From an uncultured Ruminococcus sp. (GTDB taxonomy: Bacteria > Bacillota > Clostridia > Oscillospirales > Acutalibacteraceae): a stretch of 44,725 bases of DNA. Below are positions 15,548 to 24,033 of the stretch, one piece after another. Where the stretch lies: NCBI GenBank assembly GCA_902773325.1, contig CACYDW010000068.1:1-44725 (forward strand). The letters run 5' to 3'. The translations under genes and the position numbers were made by a program. The notes under the pieces were generated by a model that was given only the letters and a program-made list of their open reading frames with translations, was not told the DNA's origin and did not search any database. The number at the start of each line of letters is the position of its first letter. The first letter of the stretch is position 1.

Positions 15548-18500
15548 ATGTCGGAATCCAAAGAAAAACCATATTCTGATACCCCCTCCCGCGATCAGAC
15601 TGAAAAGACGGCTGAAAACACCGAACGATCTACAGAAGATATGGATGACAGCTTTTTTGCCGATCAGGAACAGGATGTTCCGGAAATATCCGAAACGACT
15701 GCGTATGACAGCTCCGAAAAATCCGCGGATTCCGCACAGCCTTCCAAAGGATTTCTGAATCGGTTCAAGTCGGGATTTCAGTCTGTCGTTTCCGCTTTGA
15801 AGCAGCCGGATGATGTAGAGCCTGATGACGAATATGACACCGATGAAACCGATGAAACCGAAGATGTATTGTCGTTGACCTCTGTTTTTGCCCGCAGCAA
15901 GCATACAGCTTTTGGCGATGAAGCAATGCAGGATCAGACGATCTATTCTGCCGATAGTCCGGCAAAGCCGCAGCCGACCACAGAAACACCCGTATCTCAG
16001 TTTGCATCGTCTGACGGCAGAATCGTATCAGAGCAGAGCAAAAACCGCTATAAAAGCGCACCGGGACCGAAATCAATGCCCCCAAAAACACCCTTTCCGG
16101 TAATAAGCCAACAGTCTGATGAACAGAAGAATCATAAGACCGTTTTGTCGGGTGTAACACATACGGCTTCCTCCGATGTGCAGCCGTCAGAGAAGCAAAA
16201 CTCCTTCCGGGAAAACGTGTATGAACCCGAAATCACTGTACAAGTACCAACGCATGACACCGAAACTGTGGAACAAGTGGCAGCGCATGAATCCGTACTC
16301 AATGTACAAGCAGTATCCACAGCTTCAAAGCCCGCTGTACAGGAGCAAAGTCCTGCACCGGAAGCTGTTTCTACAGAGGTTCAGCCTGTGACGGAGGAGC
16401 GGATAGCCAATTCCGGTGTGATCTATCAGTCGGAAAAGCCGCCGCAGGAGGAAAAGTCCGAAGAACCTCCCATCAACAGCACGAAAAGTATCAGTGCATC
16501 GGACATTCTTAGTGCCATACACAACGCTTCTCCGGATTCCTCTAATGAACGTATAAAACAGACTGTTCCGGGAAAGAACGCGGTATCCGGTTCAGAAGCT
16601 TCTGATGCCGGGAGTGTTCCTGTAACAAAAACCGTACCCTTTATCATGCCTTTTGAAGCGCAGAGTAACGGTGTATCGGATAAGCCGACACAACAGCCTG
16701 TACGAAAGGTTCATGAACTGCCTGCATTTGATATTTTTTCTGATAAGTCCTTTATAAGCAAAAAAAGCACCGCGGATAAGAAAAATCCGGCTTCAGCGAA
16801 AGATCGGGGTGGAGGTTCTGTTGCTCCGGAGCGTGCAGAATCCGAACCGACAGCGAAAGCAGCACCTGCCGCACCTGAACCGACAGTGAAAGCAGTGCCT
16901 GCCGCACCTGAACCGACAGCGAAAGCAGCACCTGCCGCACCTGAACCGACAGTGAAAGCAGCACCTGCCGTACCCGGATCGACAGCAAAATCAGCACCTG
17001 CCGTACCCGAACCGACACCGAAAGCAGCACATGAACCGGTCGATTCGGAGGGGAAAAACTTTACGGAAGGGCGCTATCCCGGACTCACTTATCATGCAAG
17101 CGACCTGACGCCGTTTGTTGTGATGGCAGGCAAGTTTACCGAGAGTGTTCGCGGAGAATATAATGCCATCAGACTTTATAAAAAATCCCTCCAAAAGCCG
17201 ATAGAGCAGTCTCATGCCGGGGAAAGCAAGCCATCAGGGGCAAAAGCAGTAACTCAGAAAGCTGCATCTTCCGATAAGCCCGCAGCATCCGAAAAGAATT
17301 CTCATGCTGCTCCCGGAGCATTGCCGAAACAAACGGATATATCCAAAAAAAGTGAGCTTTCTGCACCCGCACCCCGACCGGTGATCCGCTTCCCGGGTAC
17401 ACAGCATTCCGTTACTATTAACCCGCCTGTAAAAGACGTTTCGGCGCAGTCTGATACTGCTCCTGTTTCTGATAACACCAAACCTAAAAAAGCGGCAGAA
17501 GCGTCAAAGGCTGAACCTCCCCAAAAAAAGACGGATTCAAAAAAGAAGCCTGTGGCAAAAAAAGCTGTTTCAAAAAAATCCGGCAAAACACCGAATGTCA
17601 AAAAGAACAAAAAGCCGCTCAAAGCGCGTATTGCCTTTTTCTTCGGCACGGACGAGGAATTTGATCCCGACGATAATGTAGCAGAAGAAATCAGTGACCT
17701 GCTCCAGATCGATGATTATAGTGACGAAGAGGACGCAGCAACGATCAGGAGTGAGCTTACCGCGAGCCTCAGTTCCATCTCCTTCCGTACGATTCTCCTG
17801 TTGATTTCAGCAGCTTTTTCAGTAATACTTGCTATCGTATCACAGGCAACACCTCTGTTCCGGGAAACCATTCATAACGGCTGGCTTGTGTATGCCCTGA
17901 TTTGTTTTGCGCTCTTTACGGCATCTGTCGTTATTTCCAGAAGGACGATCGTCAACGGACTGATGCCGCTGATCCGCTTCAAGGGTAATTCGGATACAGC
18001 ATTTGCCGTGGCATCACTTGCCTGCGGGGTTCAGTCGATCACATCGGTGTTCACCCCCGATAGGTTTATTGACGGCACGATGTATATTTACGTACCGCTC
18101 GTCACTTTTGCACTGTTCCTCAACAGCCTTGGCAAGGTGCTTATTATGCTGCGCACCAACAGTAATTTCCGATATCTGACTAAGACCGGTCAGAAGCACG
18201 TGGGAAAGATCTATACGGATATTCAGAATGCTGAAAAAATGGTAGCCGACCTTCCCTCCAAAAAAAACATTATCGGATATACGAAGCGTACAGGCTTTGT
18301 TACCAATTTTCTGCATCTGTCCTATACGCCCGACCCGAGTGAGGAGTTAGCTGTCAGGATTTCCCCATACATAGCTGTGTTTTCGCTGCTTTGCGGAATT
18401 GTATACGGTGTGATCACGAAGGATATTCCCGGTGCTGCATCAGCATGGGCACTCACAGCCTGTGTGGGTGCACCGGTGGTGTGTCTGCTTGCCGTGAATC

Positions 18501-19432
18501 TGCCGATGTTCCGGCTCTGCGAGCAGGTGATACGCAGGGGCGCAATGATTACCTGCTACGAAACCGTCAGACAGTTCTGTGATACCAATGCTGTTATGAT
18601 CGATTCCTCCCAGCTTTATCCAAAGGGTTCGGTGACCTTTAATGGCATGAAAACCTTCAAGCAGACCAAGCTTGATGATGCGCTGTCCGCTTGTGCTGCA
18701 ATTATGTATGCGGTAAACGGAACGCTGACAGATGTATTTGAGGATATGATACACTTCAACAGGGACAAGCTTCCCAAGGTCGAAAGCGTAATTTATGAGG
18801 ACGGCAGAGGACTTGTAGGCTGGGTAAAGGGCAGCAGAGTGCTGATCGGCAACAGAGAATTGCTTGCAGCACATAATATCACTCCGCCCGAACCCGCACT
18901 GGAGGAACGCCACCGTAAAAACGGTTTTGATATCGCATATATTTCCGTCAGCGGTGAACTGATCGCTATGCTGATCCTGAAATATACACCGCGGGCCGAT
19001 ATTGTTCACGAGCTGCGCACACTGGAGGATAACGGTGTCAGCTTTATCATCAGGACTGTTGACCCTAATATCACAAAGGAAGCCGTTGCCGAGAAGTTTT
19101 ACCTTTATCATCGCTGTGTTACCGTCCTTCCCACAGGACTTGGCAATATCTGCCACGAGGTCATGTCCTCAGCCGATGAAAGTACCCGAGCCTACCTTGT
19201 GACCGGCGGCAAGCTGTCGGCATTTGCAAGGGCTGTGTCGGGCTGTATCAGAATGCGGACAAATGTCAGCTTTACGAAGATCATTCAGTCCATCGCCGTT
19301 TTTCTGGGACTGGGGATATTCACGGTGATTTGTTTTGTATCCGGCTTTGAAAAGCTGGGCTGTGTTGAAATACTGATTTATCTTGCATTCTGGGCATCAG
19401 CAGCACTGGGTGTGTCATTGATAATAAAATAA
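15548..19432 (+). CDS. pseudo P-type ATPase with long disordered N-terminal region
   Basis: A 1294-residue membrane protein starting three bases after rlmB. Residues 1 to about 690 are low-complexity Ser/Pro/Ala/Lys-rich sequence with a block of 11-residue repeats (EPTAKAAPAAP type, about 433-495) and a Lys-rich end. From about 740 come pairs of membrane helices, a cytoplasmic loop, more helices, then a part that follows heavy-metal P-type ATPases: ILIGNRELLAAHNI-like N domain (Gly1101-Asn1102), GELIAMLIL and a final helix pair. The motifs needed for catalysis are altered. The phosphorylation motif DKTGT reads DSSQL (Asp1019), TGD reads TVD (Asp1172), and no GDGxND was found. Pumping activity is therefore unlikely, and a sensor, scaffold or regulator role is possible. 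The family assignment rests on my reading of these motifs. Confidence 0.65.
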   Translation: MSESKEKPYSDTPSRDQTEKTAENTERSTEDMDDSFFADQEQDVPEISETTAYDSSEKSADSAQPSKGFLNRFKSGFQSVVSALKQPDDVEPDDEYDTDETDETEDVLSLTSVFARSKHTAFGDEAMQDQTIYSADSPAKPQPTTETPVSQFASSDGRIVSEQSKNRYKSAPGPKSMPPKTPFPVISQQSDEQKNHKTVLSGVTHTASSDVQPSEKQNSFRENVYEPEITVQVPTHDTETVEQVAAHESVLNVQAVSTASKPAVQEQSPAPEAVSTEVQPVTEERIANSGVIYQSEKPPQEEKSEEPPINSTKSISASDILSAIHNASPDSSNERIKQTVPGKNAVSGSEASDAGSVPVTKTVPFIMPFEAQSNGVSDKPTQQPVRKVHELPAFDIFSDKSFISKKSTADKKNPASAKDRGGGSVAPERAESEPTAKAAPAAPEPTVKAVPAAPEPTAKAAPAAPEPTVKAAPAVPGSTAKSAPAVPEPTPKAAHEPVDSEGKNFTEGRYPGLTYHASDLTPFVVMAGKFTESVRGEYNAIRLYKKSLQKPIEQSHAGESKPSGAKAVTQKAASSDKPAASEKNSHAAPGALPKQTDISKKSELSAPAPRPVIRFPGTQHSVTINPPVKDVSAQSDTAPVSDNTKPKKAAEASKAEPPQKKTDSKKKPVAKKAVSKKSGKTPNVKKNKKPLKARIAFFFGTDEEFDPDDNVAEEISDLLQIDDYSDEEDAATIRSELTASLSSISFRTILLLISAAFSVILAIVSQATPLFRETIHNGWLVYALICFALFTASVVISRRTIVNGLMPLIRFKGNSDTAFAVASLACGVQSITSVFTPDRFIDGTMYIYVPLVTFALFLNSLGKVLIMLRTNSNFRYLTKTGQKHVGKIYTDIQNAEKMVADLPSKKNIIGYTKRTGFVTNFLHLSYTPDPSEELAVRISPYIAVFSLLCGIVYGVITKDIPGAASAWALTACVGAPVVCLLAVNLPMFRLCEQVIRRGAMITCYETVRQFCDTNAVMIDSSQLYPKGSVTFNGMKTFKQTKLDDALSACAAIMYAVNGTLTDVFEDMIHFNRDKLPKVESVIYEDGRGLVGWVKGSRVLIGNRELLAAHNITPPEPALEERHRKNGFDIAYISVSGELIAMLILKYTPRADIVHELRTLEDNGVSFIIRTVDPNITKEAVAEKFYLYHRCVTVLPTGLGNICHEVMSSADESTRAYLVTGGKLSAFARAVSGCIRMRTNVSFTKIIQSIAVFLGLGIFTVICFVSGFEKLGCVEILIYLAFWASAALGVSLIIK
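16844..17036 (+). repeat. 33-base tandem repeats inside the pseudo-ATPase gene
   Basis: About five to six copies of a 33-base unit encode EPTAKAAPAAP-like elevens, with small changes between copies. This is a Pro/Ala-rich spacer and a likely site of length variation between strains. Confidence 0.85.
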
Positions 19433-19446
19433 AAAGGAATGATTCC

Positions 19447-20103
19447 ATGAAAGTCGCGCCATCACTTCTCTCCTGTAATTTTGCAAGAATGGGGGATGAG
19501 ATCATCAGAATTGACAAAGCAGGAGCAGATCTCATACATCTTGATGTTATGGATGGTCACTTTGTTCCCAATCTGACAATCGGGCCTGCAATTGTTGCCG
19601 CAGTAAGACCCTTTACCGCACTTCCGTTTGACGTTCATCTTATGATCGACTATCCGCTGGATTATATAGATGCCTTTGCCGATGCCGGCGCGGATATCAT
19701 TACGTTTCACATTGAAGCCATGTCAGATCCGCTTGCTACGATTGACAAGATTCGCTCAAGAGGTGTTAAGCCGGGTATCGTGATCAAGCCCGCCACACCG
19801 GCTTCCGATATCTTCCCGTATCTTGACAAGGTGTATATGGTTCTGGTAATGACAGTTGAGCCGGGATTCGGCGGACAGTCCTTTATGGCGGATATGATGC
19901 CGAAGGTCACTGCGATCAAGGCGGAATGTGCCCGAAGAGGACTGGACGTACTGGTGGAGGTTGACGGCGGCATATCGGAGAAAACGGTTGGTGCTGCGGC
20001 TGCGGCAGGTGTGGATATCTGCGTATCAGGGACAGGCGTATTCAAGGCGGAGGATGCTGCAAAGGCAATCGCTGCATTGCAGGCATCCGACCGGAAGGTC
20101 TGA
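19447..20103 (+). CDS. rpe: ribulose-phosphate 3-epimerase
   Basis: A 218-residue TIM-barrel enzyme of the pentose phosphate pathway that interconverts ribulose 5-phosphate and xylulose 5-phosphate. Family landmarks are all present: APSLLSCNFARM, HLDVMDGHFVPNLTIGP, DVHLMIDYP, the MTVEPGFGGQSF loop, VEVDGGI and VSGTGVFKAED. Metal-binding His and Asp residues are kept. It follows the pseudo-ATPase by 14 bases, so it is probably co-transcribed. In many Firmicutes rpe lies next to rsgA and kinase genes, so the present neighbour is unusual. Confidence 0.97.
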   Translation: MKVAPSLLSCNFARMGDEIIRIDKAGADLIHLDVMDGHFVPNLTIGPAIVAAVRPFTALPFDVHLMIDYPLDYIDAFADAGADIITFHIEAMSDPLATIDKIRSRGVKPGIVIKPATPASDIFPYLDKVYMVLVMTVEPGFGGQSFMADMMPKVTAIKAECARRGLDVLVEVDGGISEKTVGAAAAAGVDICVSGTGVFKAEDAAKAIAALQASDRKV

Positions 20104-20186
20104 ACCCGCGAATCCCGCTGACCTGTTTCCTTGCTGTATATCATACTTCTATGGTAAACGACATTACAAATTCCTTTTATAATATT

Positions 20187-20279
20187 TGGGGTGCAGGGGT
20201 GCCGTGCACCTTTGCCGAGGTCAATGGCGAATAGCCCTTGCGGGGGTTGGGGCAGAGCACCAATATTCGCCGTTGACTA
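20187..20279 (+). repeat. GC-rich intergenic element (copy 2) with 14-pair hairpin
   Basis: The rpe-adhE gap (20104-20440) contains no gene. TTGGGGTGCAGGGGT begins a hairpin GGTGCA...TGCACC (20190-20210). Then GTCAATGGCGAATA (20220-20233) pairs with TATTCGCCGTTGAC (20264-20277), 14 pairs with one G-U around 30 bases. Without a T run this is more like a repeat-family element than a terminator. The adhE promoter and a Rex-like site follow at 20353. Confidence 0.5.
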
Positions 20280-20352
20280 TAACGTGTATCATGTCTTGTG
20301 TAATTGCGTAAAAAAATAGCGTAAAACAAACGTATAATAGTCAATTATGATA

Positions 20353-20381
20353 TTGACATATTTTTAACAATCTATTATAAT
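20353..20381 (+). promoter_or_regulatory. sigma-A promoter of adhE with overlapping Rex-like operator
   Basis: TTGACA (20353-20358), 17 bases, TATAAT (20376-20381) is a near-consensus promoter. The 18 bases 20353-20370 fit the clostridial Rex site TTGTTAA-N4-TTAACAA: the right half is perfect and the left half matches at four of seven positions. It covers the -35 and part of the spacer. Rex represses adhE when NADH/NAD is low in several Clostridia, and that control is inferred here. Confidence 0.75.
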
Positions 20382-20440
20382 AGGATTGTACTAAAAAGTA
20401 TAACTGCAATTTGAGAAATTTGAAAACGGAGGACAGAACT

Positions 20441-23050
20441 ATGGCTAACAAAGCAAATGAAGTCGAAGTTCAGGCAAATGCAGAGTTTCTTGTACAGGAT
20501 CTCGATAGCTTCGGTAAGAAGCTTGCTCAGGTTAAAGAAGCCCAGAAGGTTTTCGCTACCTATACACAGGAGCAGGTGGATCAGATTTTCAAGGCTGCTG
20601 CGATCGCTGCCAATCAGGCAAGAATTCCGCTTGCAAAAATGGCTTATGAAGAAACCGGCATGGGTGTTGTAGAGGACAAGGTCATCAAGAACCATTTTGC
20701 CGCTGAGTATATCTACAATAAGTTCAAGGATACCAAAACCTGTGGTGTGATCGACTATGATCCTGCTTTCGGACTGAAAAAGATTGCTGAACCTCTCGGC
20801 GTGATCGGTGCGGTCATTCCTACCACCAACCCCACTTCTACTGCCATCTTCAAGTGCCTGAGCTGCCTGAAAACCAGAAACGGAATTATCATCAGCCCTC
20901 ATCCCCGTGCCAAGAAGTCCACAATTGCTGCTGCTAAGATCGTATTGGAGGCTGCCGTTGCCGCAGGCGCACCCGAAAATATTATTGCATGGATCGATAT
21001 TCCTTCACTGGAACTGACAAATGAGCTTATGAGATCGGTAGACACGATTCTCGCAACAGGCGGTCCCGGTATGGTAAAGGCTGCTTATTCATCAGGCAAG
21101 CCCGCACTCGGTGTCGGCGCAGGCAATACCCCCGTTATTATTGACAGTACTGCGGATATCAAGGTTGCCGTCAACTCCATTATTCACTCAAAGACCTTCG
21201 ATAACGGTATGATCTGTGCATCTGAGCAGAGTGTAACCGTTTTAGCAGATATCTATGATGAGGTCAAGAAGGAATTTGCTGCAAGAGGCTGCTATTTCCT
21301 TCAGGGCGAAGAACTGGATAAGGTCAGAAAAACGATCATTATCAATGGCGCACTCAACGCTAAGATCGTTGGTCAGAAGGCACATACGATTGCTGCACTG
21401 GCAGGTGTAGAAGTACCTGAAAGCACAAAGATCCTGATCGGTGAGGTAGAATCCGTAGATATCAGCGAAGAATTTGCTCACGAGAAGCTTTCTCCCGTAC
21501 TGGCTATGTATAAGGCAGAAACCTTCGATGAGGCTCTTGCAAAGGCTGCTCAGCTTGTTGCGGACGGCGGCTATGGTCATACCTCCTCACTCTATATTCA
21601 TCCTGCACAGAAGGAAAAGATCGAAAAGCACTATAACGCTATGAAGACAGGCAGAATTCTGATCAATACACCTTCTTCACAGGGCGGTATCGGTGACCTC
21701 TATAACTTCAAGCTCAATCCGTCACTCACCCTCGGCTGTGGCTCATGGGGCGGCAACTCTATTTCGGAAAACGTTACCGTGCTCAATCTGATCAATATCA
21801 AAAATGTTGCCGAGAGGAGAGAGAATATGCTTTGGTTCAGAGCACCCGAAAAGATATATTTCAAGAAAGGCTGTATGCCCGTTGCTCTTGATGAGCTTGG
21901 CACAGTTATGCACAAGAAGAAGGCATTTATCGTAACAGACTCCTTCCTCTATAAGAACGGCTATGTAAAGCCGATCGAGGATAAGCTGGATGAGATGAAC
22001 ATTCAGCACACCTGCTTCTATGATGTACAGCCCGATCCTACGCTGGCATCTGCCAAAGAGGGTGCACAGGCAATGAAGCTTTTCGAGCCTGATGTTATTA
22101 TTGCACTCGGCGGCGGTTCCGCCATGGATGCCGGCAAGATCATGTGGGTTCTTTATGAGCACCCGGAGGCAGACTTCATGGATATCCGCAAGAGAATTTA
22201 TACCTTCCCCACAATGGGCGAGAAGGCATATTTCGTAGCGATCCCGACCTCATCAGGTACCGGTTCTGAGGTTACGCCTTTCGCGGTTATTACGGACGAA
22301 ACTACCAATGTGAAGTATCCCCTTGCAGACTATGAGCTTCTGCCGGATATGGCGATCATTGATGCAGACAACATGATGAACCAGCCCAAGGGTCTTACCA
22401 GTGCTTCCGGTATTGATGCACTTACCCATGCACTGGAAGCATACGCTTCAATCATGGCTACCGAGTATACAGACGGTCTTGCACTGCAGGCAATGAAAAA
22501 TATCTTTGATTACCTGCCCTCCGCTTATGAGAACGGCGCAAACGATCCTATCGCAAGAGAGAAAATGGCTACCGCTTCTACCATGGCAGGTATGGCATTT
22601 GCCAATGCCTTCCTCGGTGTCTGCCACTCTATGGCACATAAGTTAGGTGCATTCCACCATATTCCTCACGGTGTTGCCAATGCGCTGCTCATTACCTATG
22701 TGATGAGATTCAATGCTGATCCTGTACCGCCCAAGATGGGTACCTTCTCACAGTATCCCTATCCGCATACGCTTGAGAGATATTGCGAGTGTGCACGTTT
22801 CCTCGGCTTTGTCGGCAAGGACAATCAGGAAACCTTTGAGGTCTTCATTAAAAAGATCGAAGAGCTTAAAGCAAGGGTCGGTATCAAAAAGACTATTGCC
22901 GATTACGGTGTAGATGAGAAGTACTTCCTCGAAACCCTTGATGACATGGTCGAAAAGGCATTTGATGACCAGTGCACCGGTGCGAACCCGAGATATCCGC
23001 TGCTCAGTGAGATCAAGGAAATGTTCCTTGCTGCTTATTACGGCAAATAA
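20441..23050 (+). CDS. adhE: bifunctional acetaldehyde-CoA/alcohol dehydrogenase
   Basis: An 869-residue fusion, starting at ATG 20441 after GGAGGACAG. The N-terminal aldehyde dehydrogenase half (1 to about 440) has the catalytic Cys259 in NGMICASEQS and VIPTTNPTSTA. The C-terminal iron alcohol dehydrogenase half (about 455-869) has GGGSAMDAGK for NAD binding, PTSSGTGSEVTPF, and the metal-binding His residues in HSMAHKLGAFHHIPHG. It reduces acetyl-CoA to ethanol using two NADH, the main fermentative redox outlet, and usually forms spirosome filaments. The codons are strongly biased as for a very abundant protein. Monocistronic, with its own promoter and terminator. Confidence 0.98.
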   Translation: MANKANEVEVQANAEFLVQDLDSFGKKLAQVKEAQKVFATYTQEQVDQIFKAAAIAANQARIPLAKMAYEETGMGVVEDKVIKNHFAAEYIYNKFKDTKTCGVIDYDPAFGLKKIAEPLGVIGAVIPTTNPTSTAIFKCLSCLKTRNGIIISPHPRAKKSTIAAAKIVLEAAVAAGAPENIIAWIDIPSLELTNELMRSVDTILATGGPGMVKAAYSSGKPALGVGAGNTPVIIDSTADIKVAVNSIIHSKTFDNGMICASEQSVTVLADIYDEVKKEFAARGCYFLQGEELDKVRKTIIINGALNAKIVGQKAHTIAALAGVEVPESTKILIGEVESVDISEEFAHEKLSPVLAMYKAETFDEALAKAAQLVADGGYGHTSSLYIHPAQKEKIEKHYNAMKTGRILINTPSSQGGIGDLYNFKLNPSLTLGCGSWGGNSISENVTVLNLINIKNVAERRENMLWFRAPEKIYFKKGCMPVALDELGTVMHKKKAFIVTDSFLYKNGYVKPIEDKLDEMNIQHTCFYDVQPDPTLASAKEGAQAMKLFEPDVIIALGGGSAMDAGKIMWVLYEHPEADFMDIRKRIYTFPTMGEKAYFVAIPTSSGTGSEVTPFAVITDETTNVKYPLADYELLPDMAIIDADNMMNQPKGLTSASGIDALTHALEAYASIMATEYTDGLALQAMKNIFDYLPSAYENGANDPIAREKMATASTMAGMAFANAFLGVCHSMAHKLGAFHHIPHGVANALLITYVMRFNADPVPPKMGTFSQYPYPHTLERYCECARFLGFVGKDNQETFEVFIKKIEELKARVGIKKTIADYGVDEKYFLETLDDMVEKAFDDQCTGANPRYPLLSEIKEMFLAAYYGK

Positions 23051-23088
23051 TTTCCGCTTTCTCAAAATTGCATTTATAGATTTTTCAC

Positions 23089-23122
23089 AAAAGGAACGCT
23101 GTGATTCACGGCGTTCCTTTTG
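23089..23122 (+). terminator. intrinsic terminator of adhE
   Basis: AAAAGGAACGC pairs with GCGTTCCTTTT around an inner GTGA-T-TCAC stem, ending in a T tract just before the next gene's ribosome binding site. Confidence 0.8.
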
Positions 23123-23137
23123 TATAGGAGTATTTAT

Positions 23138-24025
23138 ATGAGCGAGTATATCTGTTCTTTATGTCCCCGCAATTGCTGTGCGCCAAGAGAAGCACTCAGC
23201 GGCAGGGGATTTTGCGGGGCGGGAATATTGCCTAAAATCGCAAGAGTTGCCCCGCATTATTGGGAGGAGCCGTGCATCAGCGGCACAAAAGGTTCGGGAA
23301 CGATTTTCTTTTCGCATTGTGTGTTGTCCTGTGTATTTTGCCAGAACAGCAAGATCAGTACCGGCGGCTGCGGAAAATCCGTCAGCGTCAGACAGCTTGC
23401 CGATTATTTCAGGCTGCTTGAGAATGAAGGTGTACATAACATCAATCTTGTCAGCCCGACTCCTTATGTGGAGAGTATCATAGAAGCTCTGAATATTTAT
23501 AAGCCCTCTGTTCCTGTGGTTTATAATACCGGAGGGTACGAAAAAGCCGAAACGATACGGCGTTTAGAGGGAATCATCGATATCTACCTGCCGGATATCA
23601 AATATGTATCCCCGGAGCTTTCTGCAAAGTATTCTCATGCAGCGGATTACTACGAAAATACGATTGCAGCAGTCAGGGAAATGGTAAGACAGACCGGAGT
23701 ACCTGTCTATGATGAAAACGGCATCATGCAGCGCGGAACGCTGATCCGGCATCTGATTCTTCCGCAGCATACCAGAAATTCTATAGAGGTTCTTACAAAA
23801 ATTGCAGAAGAATTCGGCGGGAGCATTCCCGTGAGCCTGATGGGGCAGTATGTTCCGCTGGGCAAGGCAGCGGATTATCCGGACATTAACCGGAAAATTA
23901 CTGCCCGCGAATACAACAAGGTGCTGGATTATCTGTATGAAGCCGGACTGGACGGCTTTGTTCAGGAGCTTTCCTCAGCCAAGAAGGATTATGTTCCGGA
24001 CTTTGACCCCGATAAGCTGCCATAG
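23138..24025 (+). CDS. radical SAM protein, PflX-like (COG1313)
   Basis: A 295-residue protein starting at ATG 23138 after AGGAG. The N terminus is Cys-rich (YICSLCPRNC, GRGFCGAG), then the radical SAM cluster motif CVLSCVFC (CX3CX2C, as in pyruvate formate-lyase activases), NTGGYEK and LPDIKYVS. The C-terminal part has HLILPQHTRNS and SLMGQYVPLGKA. The COG1313 family is annotated PflX-like but has no proven substrate that I know of. It lies right after adhE, yet the terminator separates them. It converges with yqfD, with only eight bases between the two stop codons and no clear terminator. Confidence 0.85.
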   Translation: MSEYICSLCPRNCCAPREALSGRGFCGAGILPKIARVAPHYWEEPCISGTKGSGTIFFSHCVLSCVFCQNSKISTGGCGKSVSVRQLADYFRLLENEGVHNINLVSPTPYVESIIEALNIYKPSVPVVYNTGGYEKAETIRRLEGIIDIYLPDIKYVSPELSAKYSHAADYYENTIAAVREMVRQTGVPVYDENGIMQRGTLIRHLILPQHTRNSIEVLTKIAEEFGGSIPVSLMGQYVPLGKAADYPDINRKITAREYNKVLDYLYEAGLDGFVQELSSAKKDYVPDFDPDKLP

Positions 24026-24033
24026 TATCGGTT

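Noticed and set aside
16844-17036. CRISPR-like array
   Set aside because: The repeats are in-frame coding units without unique spacers.
18440-19156. Minus-strand frame of 238 codons
   Set aside because: Shadow of the pseudo-ATPase coding region; no protein features.
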